From the NCBI GenBank assembly GCA_030068075.1, contig CM057837.1:21111691-21175690 (forward strand): a stretch of 64,000 nt of DNA, read 5' to 3'. Under the pieces are notes generated by a model. It was not told where the DNA came from. It saw nothing but the letters and a program-made list of their open reading frames with translations, and did no database searches. The DNA comes from Paguma larvata. Taxonomy: Eukaryota > Chordata > Mammalia > Carnivora > Viverridae. The translations under genes were made by a program, and so were the position numbers. Of this stretch, positions 33,861 through 45,245 are shown in pieces; position 1 is the stretch's first letter, and every line of letters begins with the position of its first letter.

Positions 33861-34367
33861 GCTTTATCCGCCTTGAACTTCGGGGCTGTATCTAAGTGCA
33901 GGTGGGGTGATTCTTTGATCCTGGAGAAGTCTCGAGGCAGAAGGCAGTCTGGATGCGAGGCGTGTGTTGTCGGTACGGGGAAAGCCCAAGCCTACACCCC
34001 ACTCTTCACCTCATCTGCTATTAAAATCACAGGCAGGTCAGATGGATTCGTGGACAGGAGAATGGGCCTGGCTACATAATTTGCAGGACCCAGTGCAAAA
34101 GGCAAACACGGGGTACCTTGTTTAAAATTATTGGCAATTTCAGGATGACAGCCGCAGAGCATCAAATCAGCACAGAGTCCGTCTACCTGCTTGGGTCGCA
34201 GCCAGGAAGCCGGCCTGCGAAGGGGAGCCCTGTGGCATCTGCTCTAAGTGCCCGGGAGGTGCCGGGCGCCCTGGGAATATTTTCCACAGGCAATAATAAA
34301 TAGTAGTTACCTGTAGCCCGCCTTATATCAATCACATCAAATATTCCTCTTCATTGGGAATACATTT

Positions 34368-34583
34368 CTTTATTTTTAATATTAATTTATTTTTGGTAGA
34401 AAGAGAGAGAGAGAGAGTGGAAACGGGGGAGGAACAGAGAGAGAGGGAGACACAGAATCCGAAGCAGGTTCCAGGCTCGGAGCTGTCAGCACAGAGCCCG
34501 AGGCGGGGCTCGAACTTATGAACATGAGATCATGATCTCAGCTGAAGTCGGCCGCTTAACCGACTGAGCCACCCGGCCGCCCC
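34368..34583 (-). mobile_element. CAN-SINE, antisense
   Basis: TTAATTTATTTTTGGTAGAA, GAAGCAGGTTCCAGGCTCGG, CCCGAGGCGGGGCTCGAAC and GACTGAGCCACCCGGCCGCC. Flanks TGGGAATACATTT (about 34,355) and TGGGAATAAATTT (about 34,586) are a target duplication with one change. Confidence 0.95.
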
Positions 34584-35356
34584 TGTGGGAATAAATTTAG
34601 ATAAATGCATGTTACTTCCTGGCTGAGGACTCCCTAAATCCACCCTAAGTATGCTGCTTGCTGGCTGAGATCTACCTTGAGCCGAACCTGACAATTTTCA
34701 ATTCGTGGGCGAAGCAGTTTGGCCCAACCCCGAGCACGGCACGACCCCGTTGTTGCGGTTTTCCTGATCATCATCTATGACGTCAGAACGTCACAAATTT
34801 CTCGTTGGGCTGATACTTACCACAAACACAGGCTACTCAGTAGAACTCTGCCCGAACGCCACAGATACGGTATATAATTATTTCCTGTCATCAAAACCCA
34901 GATTTGTCGGATCATCAGGCTTATGTGTTTACAGCTTTACAAACAGTGATTTCTCCAGGCCCCAGAGACCTCAGACCCTCCCTGAACCAGGCCCCAAATA
35001 TTGAAGTTACTGGCTCTAATCGGGGCACACTCGCAAGGTCCAAAGAGAAGTCGGAAGAGGGCCCAGCGTCTGTCTAGAAAGCCTGCACGCCTCGTAACAA
35101 CCAGATGGACAGGGTAACCCTCAACTAGGTCCTGGATCAAAAAAAAAAAAAATCTACCGACGACATTTTGAGACAATTGGGGAAAGTTCGAAAATTTCCC
35201 TGGGAGTTAGCGCTTCTCAAAGTCTGCAGTGAAGGACCATGGTTTTGTTGTTGTTGTTGTTTTCAGCGTGACTCACACCGATGCTTTCAGAAAATATAAT
35301 AAAAGTGAATTCCTTGAAGGGGAAAATTTAAAAAATGTAAAACGTAAGCTCAGATT

Positions 35357-35376
35357 TTTTTTTTTTTTTTTTTTTA
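35357..35376 (+). repeat. Poly-T run
   Basis: About 20 T in a row with no SINE body beside it. Confidence 0.85.
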
Positions 35377-35561
35377 CTAAACCGAACAGATCTGAAGTTG
35401 CCCGGTCAAATCGCTATGTACGTTTCTAAAAACCTGCTCTCTCAATTTTGTTACTTAGCTTGCTGTGGACCAGATACAAAAGGTCTGTGGGTTGGCCCCG
35501 GGATGCTGCCCACGCATGAACCGCACTGAATCGAAAGCCCCGGTATTGAAAAGGGGTTGTT

Positions 35562-35813
35562 GGGGGCGCCCGGGTGTTGGTTAAGCGCCGACTTCGGCTC
35601 AGGTCCTGATCTCACACTCTGTGAGTTCGAGCCCCACGTCGGGCTCTGTGCTGACAGCTCCGAGCCCGGAGCCTGCTTCGGATTCTGTGTCTCCCTCTCT
35701 CTCTGCCCCTCCCCCACTCATGCTCTGTCTTTGTCTCAAAAATAAAAAAAAAAATTAAAAAACATATAAAAATAAAAAACATAAAAAAGCTCTTTTAAAA
35801 TAAATAAATAAAT
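35562..35813 (+). mobile_element. CAN-SINE with deletion in the tRNA head
   Basis: Head GGGGCGCCCGGGTG joins directly to TTGGTTAAGCGCCGACTTCG, so the GGCTCAGTC part covering the pol III A box is missing. The rest (GTTCGAGCCCCACGTCGGGC, CT block) is standard. The tail is unusually long and A/T-rich (35,738-35,813). A degenerate flank AAAAGGGGTTGTT / AAAAAGGTGTTAAT is visible. Confidence 0.94.
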
Positions 35814-35814
35814 A

Positions 35815-36480
35815 AAAAGGTGTTAATTTCGATAGGTGAGATAAGATATTAGGATTTCGAAGTCGAAGATCTTTCTCCTGAGGACTCACTTGCTGAAGTA
35901 TTCAGGGGTGAAGTATCAGGATGTCTGCAACGGACTCTCTCGTGGTTCAAGAAAAAAGAAAGCATCTAAGAATAGAGAGAGGAAGAAGAGTCAAACGAAT
36001 GTAACGAAATGGGAACGAATGATGCCAATGGGTAGCGGGCCCGTGGGCATTCATTGTAGTATGAAATCAACTGTCCTGCAGACGAGAATGATCTTGAAAT
36101 GACAAGCGGGAGCAGGGGAGGGAACCCAGCAGACCGCCGCTTCATTTCTCCCCTGGCACAAATTAAATGCGAGGGCAAGTCTCCAGACAGACACGGGCCC
36201 CGGGGGGGTTGAGCGCACTCACCTGTCCATCCTGGCGAGCGCTGCGCCCTGCAGTTTCCACCTGGGCCCCCCGGCTTGTCTGCTGGGGGGCCTTGCCACA
36301 GCGACGTCCGTGTCTGCAACGCAAAGGACCGCCCTGGCTGCGTGCAATAATGACGCTCTTCTAGAATGAGTGAGTCGCCGTGAGCGGTGGCTGCGAGCAA
36401 GCCTGGGCTCCCCCGGCCAGCTGACCTGATGAACATGGCCTTTGTTTGTAGATTTTCAGAGAAAAGAACGGATGAATGAT
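35815..36480. other. Unique intergenic stretch
   Basis: No gene recognised. 36,710-37,310 is likewise unique with a T-run at its start. Confidence 0.4.
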
Positions 36481-36481
36481 T

Positions 36482-36707
36482 AAAAAAATTTTTTTTTAAT
36501 GTTTATTTATTTTTGAGAAAGAGAGAGAGAGAGAGACAGAGCATGAGTGGGGGAGGGGCAGAGCGAGCGGGAGACACAGAATCCGAAGCAGGCTCCAGGC
36601 TCCGAGCTGTCAGCACAGAGCCCGACGTGGGGCTCGAACTCACGGACTGCGAGATCATGACTTGAGCCGAAGACGGACGCTTAACGGGCTCAGCCACTCA
36701 GGGGTCC
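36482..36707 (-). mobile_element. CAN-SINE, antisense
   Basis: Poly-T, TTTATTTATTTTTGAGAAAG, GAAGCAGGCTCCAGGCTCCG, CCCGACGTGGGGCTCGAAC and CTCAGCCACTCAGGGGTCC. Flanked by GAATGATT (before 36,482 and after 36,707), followed by a T-run. Confidence 0.95.
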
Positions 36708-37309
36708 TCGAATGATTTTTTTTTTTTTAAGTGCAGAGTTTCGCCGGGGAGGACAGACTCTCACTGAAGTCAGCGCCATCGTTAGAGCATTTTGAGGGGT
36801 GACAGAACTGTGGCTACACCGAGAGCTTTAGATCCTCAAACCAGCTCTAGTTGGGGCCGAGTAATTTCCCTTGACGCTGGAACTCCTTTCCCCAGTGTGC
36901 AGGAATTCCAGGAGGCTGGCCACCCCCAGGCCCCGGCCCTCCTCGGCCATTCCCGGCAGCGGTCCCACCACGGGCCCGGCTCTACGGGCTGAGTCAGCAT
37001 CAGGGGCCGCGTGACTCTGGTGTTAGTCACAACCGCTCACACATCTGAAGGTCTGGGTGTCACGGGCCTGCCCTGCCGTAGGAAAGGAAATGAACATCCC
37101 AAGGGGAGGGCTCAACGCTGGACGTGTGACACCACGAGGCCAGGGGACTCTTTAGACTCATGTTGGCTTCGGTTTGATGCCACGGGCCACTAAACAGAGA
37201 ATTCACACTTTTCCGGCGTGGTGTCCCCCCGCCCAAGAACTGGGCCTATTTATCCAGGATTTAAGTTAGTTTCCCCAAGTGGTTGACAGGCAGTGAACCC
37301 TGAGGGTTT

Positions 37310-37395
37310 AAGAACCACTCTGCACGTCAGGTCTGCCTCTTGCTGGCTGAGGGACCTCGGGCAAGATGCTCAGTCAGGACTGGCTGCATAACTGA
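37310..37395 (+). repeat. MIR remnant
   Basis: aggtctgcctcttgctggct followed by gagggacctcgggcaagatg, the MIR 5' core phrase. Confidence 0.6.
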
Positions 37396-37659
37396 AGGAG
37401 GGCCTGGTGCAAAATGAAGACGCGAGACCCCTCGTCCAAGGTGATGAAGAATTTCAAGATGGCAGCAGGCAGGGGCTCAAACCAAGCACGGGGCCCTTCA
37501 GTGTGTGGGGCTTGTGTGACCGCACGGGTCACAGCGCTCACAGCCCACGGATGTGGCCCTGTACCTGACCCTCCAGGAGCATCACCTTGGTCGTAGATGG
37601 CTGTGGGGTTTACCCCCCACCTCGGATTATGGGTAGGATTTAATGAGATGATACTTGGG

Positions 37660-37800
37660 TCCATGCAGTTTCCCTGCGATCCTCCATGCTTGCACACGGC
37701 AACCAGCTCAGGTGAATCTTCGGACCCAGGGCCCAGCCCAGGCCGGGCATGGAGCAGACCCTCCTTCAATGTTTGTTGAGTAGAAGTAGCTCAATATGTT
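37660..37800 (+). repeat. Ancient MIR/L2 end remnant
   Basis: gggcccagcccaggccgggc, atggagcagaccctccttc and aatgtttgttgagtagaag echo the ends of MIR or L2 (gcctggcacatagtagg... aatgtttgttgaatg). Weak. Confidence 0.45.
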
Positions 37801-37949
37801 TGTTTATTTCCTCCGTATGTTACGCTACAGATCCACGCGTTTCTGTGGGTCTGTGTGCTTGTTTTTGTTTTCCTAGGACTAGAGCCACTGTTTTTTCCGA
37901 AAATTCAGGCAGAGTGTGTGTGTTTAATTAAAAAATAAAAGTGATAGGC

Positions 37950-38170
37950 TTAAACCCAGATGCCAATTAAATCTTGAAACTGAGAGCTTCCCCCACCCAC
38001 TCTGATCTGTACCCCTCGCCCATAGGGCATGAGCACAGAGTTTTAACGCATAGCCGAAAAGGGCCACAGCATCTGTAAAGCAATATGTATTCACTGATTA
38101 GATTAATTATGAATCACAAAGCGATTATATTATAGCCACGACGAACACAGCTATGTTACAGAACAGCGTG
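37950..38170. promoter_or_regulatory. Candidate conserved AT-rich block
   Basis: gatgccaattaaatcttgaa, gcaatatgtattcactgatt, agattaattatgaatcacaa and gcgattatattatagccacg are dense with ATTA/TAAT and a TGATTAGATTAAT homeodomain-type cluster. Repeat-free. Confidence 0.35.
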
Positions 38171-38699
38171 GCCAAACTCCCACCTCCATTCAGGGCGGCA
38201 ACTGAGCGCTTCAGATAATTGTGGTTCTGAAGTGAGCTAAAACCCTGGATAACAGAGACAGGTGAGTGACAATACAGTTAAGTCCGATCCCCAGTCACTC
38301 TCCCTGCACAGACCCTTGAAATACTCAAGTGCACACAACGAGTCCATTTTATTGAACAAAACAGTTACAATAAAAGGACCCACTATTATCTAGGGCCACT
38401 ATCTTTTTTTTTTTTTTTCTTCTCTACAACCGTTGGTTCCTGGAAACGAAACAGGAGAGAGATAGGAACTGAGACATAAGAACTTCAGTTGAAGGTCTGT
38501 GATTATGGCCGAGGGAAAGCTCTCGCAGCCTGCCGTCCCAGGGGCCTTTTCCAGGCCCGCGGTTCCGAGAGACATCAAAGCCGCTCCGACGGAGGCACAA
38601 AGCAGGGAAGGAATTATGCCTTCCTGTTTAAAGGCTGCTAAACGGGAGAAAATAAGTGACTTAAAAACTCAATGCTTCACACCGGGGCTGTGAATTTCA

Positions 38700-38885
38700 T
38701 TTCTTTTAAAAAACCTTGTATCTTGAAATAATTTTTAAATTCACAGGTAAGTCGTTAGAACTCCCATATACCGCCCCCCCCCCCAGTTCACCAGTTTTTA
38801 ACATTTTGCCGCCTGTGCCTTATGTGCATATTATTTTTTTCTGAACTATCTGCAAACATCATTTCTCTTTGCTCCTTTACCGTTG
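38700..38885 (-). repeat. Possible L1M remnant with C-run
   Basis: cttgaaataatttttaaatt, cagaactcccatataccg-type text, a C12 run (38,773) and cagtttttaacattttgccg resemble an antisense L1M segment. Weak. Confidence 0.4.
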
Positions 38886-39067
38886 AAAGGTAAGAATTTT
38901 AAATTATGAAAATAATAGTAACAAAATAAGGATATACGATCTGTTGAGATAACCCCAAATACCTAATACTAATATGCCCAGTTAAAATTACTTTCTTCTC
39001 TTGTCAGTTTGCATATGCGACTTTTGTAAAGCTCAGATGTCTTGAAATACATTCATTGAGTGATCTG

Positions 39068-39503
39068 TCCATCCATCCATCCATCCATCCATCCATCTCC
39101 ATCCATCCATTCATCTACCCATCCATCCATCCATTTCCACTCACCCATCCATCCAGCCATCCACCCATCCATCCATCCATCCATCCATCCATTCATCCAC
39201 CCATCCATCCATCCATCCATCCATCCATCCATCTATCCATCTCCACCCACCCACCCATCCAACCATCCACCCACCCATCCAACCATCCACCCACCCATCC
39301 ATCCATCCATCTATCCATCTCCATCCATCCATTCATCTACCCATCCATCCATCCATCCATTTCCACTCACCCATCCATCCAGCCATCCACCCATCCATCC
39401 ATCCATCCATCCATTCATCCACCCATCCATCCATCCATCCATCCTCCATCCATCCATCCACCCACCCACCCACCCATCCATCCATCCATCCATCCATCTA
39501 TCC
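39068..39503 (+). repeat. (ATCC)n satellite with 222-bp higher-order unit
   Basis: About 436 bases of CATC/ATCC units with variants (ATCTCC, ATTC, CCACCC, CAGCC). The same variant order starting with ATCTCC at 39,095 recurs at 39,317 (222 bases apart), showing a duplicated higher-order block. It is free of stops in two frames, giving Ile-His-Pro-Ser peptides that are not genes. Confidence 0.95.
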
Positions 39504-39509
39504 AAGAAA

Positions 39510-40640
39510 TACTTAACTAAGCACCTCTGATAGTCCAGACTCCCTATAAAACAGATCAAAACATCACATGAGTTCATGGTTATGAAATGTGGCAACTGCC
39601 TCTGAGGACAATTCTTGACCTCTCTACGCCATTGCACCCCTAAAAGAAAGTCCCCTTCCCTAAAGCAGGGATGTTGATATGGTTGGGGTGTTTATGGTAT
39701 TTATTAATAATTCCCCCTCCAACTTCCAAAAAAGTATTTTAGGTGGCTATATGTAAAAACATATATGCAAACCCACGGTTAATCAGCAAGTCAAAATAAA
39801 AATCAGAAACTCCTTCCAGCTGTCTGCCAGTTCGGTTTCCTCAAGGGCAGGAAGTGATCCTTGTGTTATCTGCGTATCATCACCAAGCAAGAAGATTTTA
39901 TTCAGCTTTATTTTCCATAATTTGTGTTATCAAAGTTAGTGTTTCATTTTCCGGATATAAAGTTAAATGAAAATATGTAAAGATGCCTTTTCAAACAACA
40001 CCCCTCTCCCACGGCAAGCTCAGAATCACTTTCCAAGGAGGAAGGAAGATGTTTCCTGGAACATGACAATAGGCTGCATCTTTGAGCATTACATTGGACT
40101 TTGAGCTTCCTGTGAGCCAAGGCAACAAGGAATCATGATGATTTGCACTATTTTAATTATCTGTTAAAAACAAACATTAGTTCTTCAAGAGAGATGCACT
40201 TCGTTTTCTTTAAAGGAGTGTGAAGCAGAGGTGACAAGAACTCCAGCGGGTAAAGGGAGAATCTGGCTGCCTGCCCTTGAGGTGGGGGCGAGGGTGTGGG
40301 TGGGGTGCCCCAAGAAAGTGATGGGAGCCTGATGGCCTCTGGTAGGATTGGAACCCATGGCTTCATGGAGGACACAGAAAGCACCTGGGAGTTAAGAGGT
40401 CCTATGTATCCATGGGGGAAGCACCCAGAAAGGAAGAGAGATGCTCCAAACGGGGGAGATCTCACTTTGATAAGGAGTTTAAACTTTATGCATCAAAAGA
40501 GACTCGTGAACCTTGAGAGCTGGTAACCCAGAAGAAACAGAATCAAACCCGAAGACATGAAGTTACACTTCCCTGTCAATACCAACTGGAAAGGGAGGGT
40601 CCTAGGCAAACACGTGGAGCTCCCCGGAGTAAAGAAAAGC
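39510..40640. other. AT-rich unique stretch
   Basis: Low-CpG, AT-rich sequence with no gene recognised. The block 40,880-41,480 is similar and contains a 22-bp perfect palindrome at 41,417-41,438. Confidence 0.45.
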
Positions 40641-40644
40641 CTCT

Positions 40645-40872
40645 GGGGCACCTGGGTGGCTCAGCCGGTTAGGTGGCCAACTTCGGCTCGGGTCACGATC
40701 TCGCGATCTGTGAGTTCGAGCCCCGCATCGGGCTCTGTGCTGCCGGCTCATCAGAGCCTGGAGCCTGCTTCGGATTCTGTGTCTCCCTCTCTCTCTGCCC
40801 TTCTCCTGCTCACGCTCTGTCTCTATGTCTCTCAAAAATAAATAAACGTTAAAAAAAAAATTAAAAAAAAAA
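40645..40872 (+). mobile_element. CAN-SINE with perfect 14-bp target duplication
   Basis: Head GGGGCACCTGGGTGGCTCAG, CCGGTTAGGTGGCCAACTTC, GTGAGTTCGAGCCCCGCATC, CT block, ATAAATAAACGTT and long A tail. Perfect repeat AAAGAAAAGCCTCT at 40,631-40,644 and 40,873-40,886. One of the youngest-looking copies. Confidence 0.97.
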
Positions 40873-41279
40873 AAAGAAAAGCCTCTCCTCTACTGCCAGC
40901 GAAGAGTGTACATTTCAAACTCCTCCCACTTTGGAAGCTTGATGAATGAGATCCCCAGAACGAATGAAGCGTTGGGAGCAGCTGGGTTTTTCTGTTTACC
41001 TCAGACCACCAGGAAAACGTGATTCCTGCTCTTCTACAAGGAAAAAAAGAAGTGTTCCATGTATGTAACCTTTTTGAACTCTTAAATTAGGTCTTCTTCC
41101 TCAGTATGAAAGTCCTATGTGGAAGCCGTATTCTCAGTAACCAGTAGTTTATTTTCTGCTTTCCAGATCACAGCTTTTTGTTGTTGTTGTTCTGAAACTG
41201 ATTCTCAGGAGCCTTAAAATCCACCCTCTTTGACTTTTTATTTTCTAACTAGTGTCTGACAACACATTTAATTCTTGGA

Positions 41280-41300
41280 CTTTTTTTTTTTTTTTTTTAC
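41280..41300 (+). repeat. Poly-T run
   Basis: About 19 T in a row at 41,281-41,299. Confidence 0.8.
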
Positions 41301-41479
41301 TTCCCTCTAAAGATTAGATTGCAGTCATAGTAAACGAAAAAAAAAAACTTTCAAATAAGATGCCAAAGACAGGTTTCAAAAGTAACTTTGCCTTTTTTGA
41401 CTCCATGCAAATGAATATATAGGTATATATACCTATATGTACCTAAACAGAAGCCCTTCTCGAAATGGGGGAGGAGAAT

Positions 41480-41700
41480 GGTCAAAATAAGGCAGACAGG
41501 GGTTCAAGCCGACCTCCTCACTCCCCAGCAGGATGACCTTAGGGAAATCAGTAAGTCTTTGAACCTCCGTTTCCTTTATCTGTAGAATGGGAATAATAAC
41601 TAGTATCCCTCGAAAGGGGCTGCTCTGAGGAGTAAAGATACTGGTCAATGGCTTAGCCCAGTGCCAGGCACCCTAAAAACGGGTCACGGAGAGACATCTG
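41480..41700 (+). repeat. MIR remnant
   Basis: gatgaccttagggaaatcag, cctccgtttcctttatctgt, agaatgggaataataactag and cagtgccaggcaccctaaa in MIR order. Confidence 0.8.
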
Positions 41701-42024
41701 TTGCTGTTACTGTTATTTTTATGACCTTTTTCCTGTCTGTCAAAATCCACGTCGGGACGCTGGAAGTTGAAATTGATACTTAAATAGGATTAGATGGGAA
41801 GAAATCGCGGCGAGTACTGAAAAATTAGCATTTCAGGACCATACTCTATCACGGTAACACGGAGAGAGAATTGGTAAAAGGCGTTTATTCTGTACATTTG
41901 CTGAAATGTATTAAAACATTTTCTCTGTATCTTAATGTTCTTTTCTTATTGAAAAATCCCTTTACATATAGTAATAAAAATAAACTAAAAGGTTTGTAAG
42001 ACAAAAAGCTAGTTTGCAACATTT

Positions 42025-42860
42025 AAAAAATATTGTGGTAAAATGTACGTAACATAAAATTTACCGTTTTTTCCATTTTTAAGTGTCCCGTGGCATTAAA
42101 CACATGCACAGCGTTTCATAACCCACAGGGTTTCAGCGCCTGGAACAGAAACTCTGTGCCTATTATACAATAACTCCCTCCCCCCAGCCTATCTAGAATA
42201 GAATAGAATTCTAGATATTCGCCTATTCTAGATGGTTCCTGTAAGTAGGATAATACTATATTTATCCATTTGTGTCTGGTTTATTTCACTTGGCATAACG
42301 TCACCAAGGCTCGTCCACATGACTGCAGGTGGTCAGAACTTCCTTTTTAAGGCTGAATAATATTCCATGTCATGTGTAGAACCACATATATGTTTTTATC
42401 CATTCGTTCTCGGGTGGGCATCTGGGTCGTTCCCACCTTTCGGCTACTGTGAATAATTCTATGAACACTGGTGTCCAAAACATTTTTTTGAGACCTTGCT
42501 TTTTGTTCTTTGGCGTTTACGCCTCGAATTGGAATTGCTGGGTCCGAGAGTAATTCTATGTCACTTCCTGAGAAACTGCCGAACTTTTTCACAGAGGCCG
42601 TGCCAATTACGTTCCCACTGGCTGTGCGCGAGTTCCCTAATGTCTCCACATCTTTCCCTGATGCTTGTTATTATTTTTTATAATAGCCATCTAACAGACA
42701 CGGAGTGGTGTATACTGTGGTTTTGATCTGCATTTCTCCGATGGCTAGCGAGCACGCCCTTGGCCATTTGTTTCTCTTCCTTCGAGAAATGTCAATTCCG
42801 GCATTCGCCCATTTTCGAATTGCGCTGGGGTTTTGGGTTGTTTACGGAAAATGCAAAAAG
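42025..42860 (-). mobile_element. Ancient L1 3'-end fragment
   Basis: Antisense L1M text from its 3' terminus (ttgtggtaaaatgtacgta) through tttatttcacttggcataac, gctgaataatattccatgtc, ggctactgtgaataattct, gaattggaattgctgggtcc, ctccacatctttccctgat and ggttttgatctgcatttctc. About 830 bases, all frames broken. It contains a perfect 11-bp inverted repeat (42,191/42,223). Confidence 0.82.
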
Positions 42861-42872
42861 TTGGGAGTTTGA

Positions 42873-43075
42873 GGGGCACCTGGGTGGCTCAGTGGGCTGG
42901 GGCTTCCGACTCTTGATTTCTGCTCAGGTCACCATCCCAGAAGAGCGGGGCCGAACCCCCACACAGGGTCAGCTGAACTGGGCCTACTTCAGATTTCTCC
43001 CCCTGCCTCCCAGCCCCACTCACAGGCACCCTCTCTCTCTCGCGCGCGCGCTCAAATGAAAACAAACAAACAAAC
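42873..43075 (+). mobile_element. CAN-SINE, older variant
   Basis: Head GGGGCACCTGGGTGGCTCAG, GGGGCTTCCGACTCTTGATT, then CTCTCGCGCGCGCTCAAATG and a (CAAA)n tail. Flanks AAAAAGTTGGGAGTTTGA (42,855-42,872) and AAAAAGTCAGAGTTTGA (43,076-43,092) form a target duplication with small changes. Confidence 0.94.
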
Positions 43076-43079
43076 AAAA

Positions 43080-43560
43080 AGTCAGAGTTTGAAAGAATTC
43101 ACATGTTGGGGGCAAATGGGTTTAAGATTTTAAAATACAGGGTGTCAAACTGAAGTGAAAAATCATTTTTGGCGCGGCTGCCTTCTTTTTAAACATTCTC
43201 AAAACAAGAAGAGTGAGGTCAGATTCCTAAATTAGGTCAAATTCCTGTTAAGACAAGAAAGTTGAACAAGTGATATGAAAAACCGGCTGACTTTTTGTGG
43301 TTTCTGGGTGGGAACAGAGGGCCACTCAGAACCAAGGATCATCTGTGAAATAAGGAAGCAGAAAAATCTTTAGTTACGGTTATTTAGAGTTTATGCCTAA
43401 GAAACAAAATCACCTACTGGCTGCTTAGAAGCCTGGGGGTGGGCTGGTCAGATAGCCAAGGGCTATGCGAGGCCCCATGACCTTGAGGCAAAGCCGCTGC
43501 GCCTCTAGAGGAAGGCCCTAAGGATGTTTGTGACGACTTGGGGTCGCCAGAAGATGGAGA
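43080..43560. other. Upstream shore of the CpG island
   Basis: AT-richer unique sequence that grades into the island. No gene or repeat recognised. Confidence 0.4.
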
Positions 43561-44850
43561 CAACAGGGAGAGCGCGTCTGGGCGTTTTGGGCCGGAACCG
43601 CAGCCTCGGGAGGCACGGCGGCTGGCGGGGCCCAGGGCTGCTGGCGCCGAGCAAGAACCGTGCGTCGGACATCTTAGTCACCGAGCGGGCGGGCGTGAAA
43701 TGCCGGCTCCACGTCTGGGAGGTCTTCCACCCACTTGGAAAACCTTACTGTTTGATGAGGAAACGATCGTCAGGAGTCAAGGCCCTCCCCCCCCCCCCCC
43801 CGCACGGCCGGTGGCACAAGCCACATCTGGGTGCATTTTAGCAAACCAGCCGTGAGCACCCACCCCCTGCTGCGGGGCTAGACGGACGGGGCCTAGGGCA
43901 GCTCTCCTGCGGCTCCGTGGCCCTGCTTCTGGCCTCCAGGCTTTAAGTGTCCTTCGCTTCGCGGGGCGCGGTGGTCTCCTGCGAGCCGGAGGCCACACCG
44001 AGCGACGGGGCTCCCAGAATGGCCCTGCCTGCGGCCCGACCTCACACCCCTCTCTTCCTGCCTGTCCTACTCACATCTCAATCCAGTTCGTAACATCTCA
44101 ATATGGTTTTAAAACTTCGACCCCGGGGGCTCAGTTCGGCCTCCGCAGGGGGCTCTTGGACGGCTCGCAGGGAACCTCTTCCCGCCCCCCCCCCCCGCCC
44201 CGAGAAGGGAGAGGAGGGGCTCTGGGGCGCAGGAGGACGATCCCTTCCAACCCGTGGCCGCCGCCTCCTTCGCAAACCCGGTTCCAACCCCGCGGGTCAC
44301 GGGTATTGAGTTTAATCCAGGTGCGGCCGGCGCGCGGCCTGATCCCTGGGTTTGGTGTCCAGACTTTCGCCTGGCCGCGTCGGGGCGTCTCGGGCCCCTC
44401 GGGCCGCAGAGCGTCTCCGTCCCGCGAGGCTGGGGGCTCCCACCCAAAGCAAGGCTTTAAAAATAGCCCAGGCGAGATCTAGGCAACAGGAAGGAACATT
44501 TTTTTTTTAATGTGTAAAAAATGTTTTGCTTCGTGTAGGGAACACAACCGCTGCAAGTTCCAGCACACAGGGCCCCTCCCGCGCACCCACAGCCATCGCC
44601 GCCTCTCCGGCGAGGCGCGGGCACGGTCTCCCGGATCCGGATTTGGGGAGCGCAAGTGCCCCCTGTGGCCGGCCCGCGCCTGACCCCGCGGGCCCGAGAA
44701 GGCAGACGCAGCCGGCTCAGGGCCCAGGAGGAAGTTGGAGCCGCGGGGCCGGGAAGGGGGCAGGTCGGCGCCGCGGGCCAGGCGGGGACCCGAAGAGGCC
44801 GGGGCCACCCCGGGGCGCTGCGCCCAGGCCGGCCAGGGCTCGCGTCCCCC

Positions 44851-44880
44851 CACGTGGCCGGCCGCCCGGGGCCCCACGTG
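44851..44880. promoter_or_regulatory. Paired CACGTG E-boxes
   Basis: Two perfect CACGTG palindromes at 44,851-44,856 and 44,875-44,880, 24 bases apart in the CpG island. CACGTG is the core site of USF, MYC/MAX and TFE/MITF bHLH-ZIP factors. Both contain a CpG, so binding would be methylation-sensitive. They lie roughly 0.9 kb upstream of the proposed first exon. Confidence 0.5.
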
Positions 44881-45145
44881 GAAGGGGCGGAGGAGGAAGG
44901 GAGAGCGGAGGGAGGGCCGGACTCCCCGCCGCTGCAGCGGGACCCCCGCCCCCGCCGCCAAGGCCCCAGAGCTTCGCCAGGGCCTCCCGGGCGGGGCCGG
45001 GCCGGGGAGTGCCCGCCGCGCCCGGCCCCCTCGGCCGCCCGCCGCGCCTGTGTGCACTTTCGCGGAGCCACTAATCCCCCGAGAGAGCCGATTTGTAGTG
45101 AGGAGTATCTGTAGGGGGCGAGGCCGGCCCATGTGGGGTTGTGTC

Positions 45146-45150
45146 ATTGG
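45146..45150 (-). promoter_or_regulatory. Inverted CCAAT box
   Basis: ATTGG in the context GTGTCATTGGTTTG, the reverse of a CCAAT box as bound by NF-Y. It sits about 95 bases from the proposed minus-strand donor at 45,245, so it could serve a divergent minus-strand start as well as the plus-strand one. Single short motif; modest support. Confidence 0.35.
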
Positions 45151-45245
45151 TTTGCAAAGAGAGACCCCGCCTTTGCCCAAAAAAAAAAAAAAGAAAAAAG
45201 AAAAAAAAAAAAAGGAGCGAGGAGTGAGCGAGCGGCGACCCTCAC

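Noticed and set aside
39068..39503. CRISPR array
   Set aside because: Four-base repeats with no unique spacers, in a mammalian genome.
39056..39530. Two long plus-strand frames of Ile-His-Pro-Ser repeats
   Set aside because: Direct translation of the (ATCC)n satellite; no gene features and no evidence of transcription.
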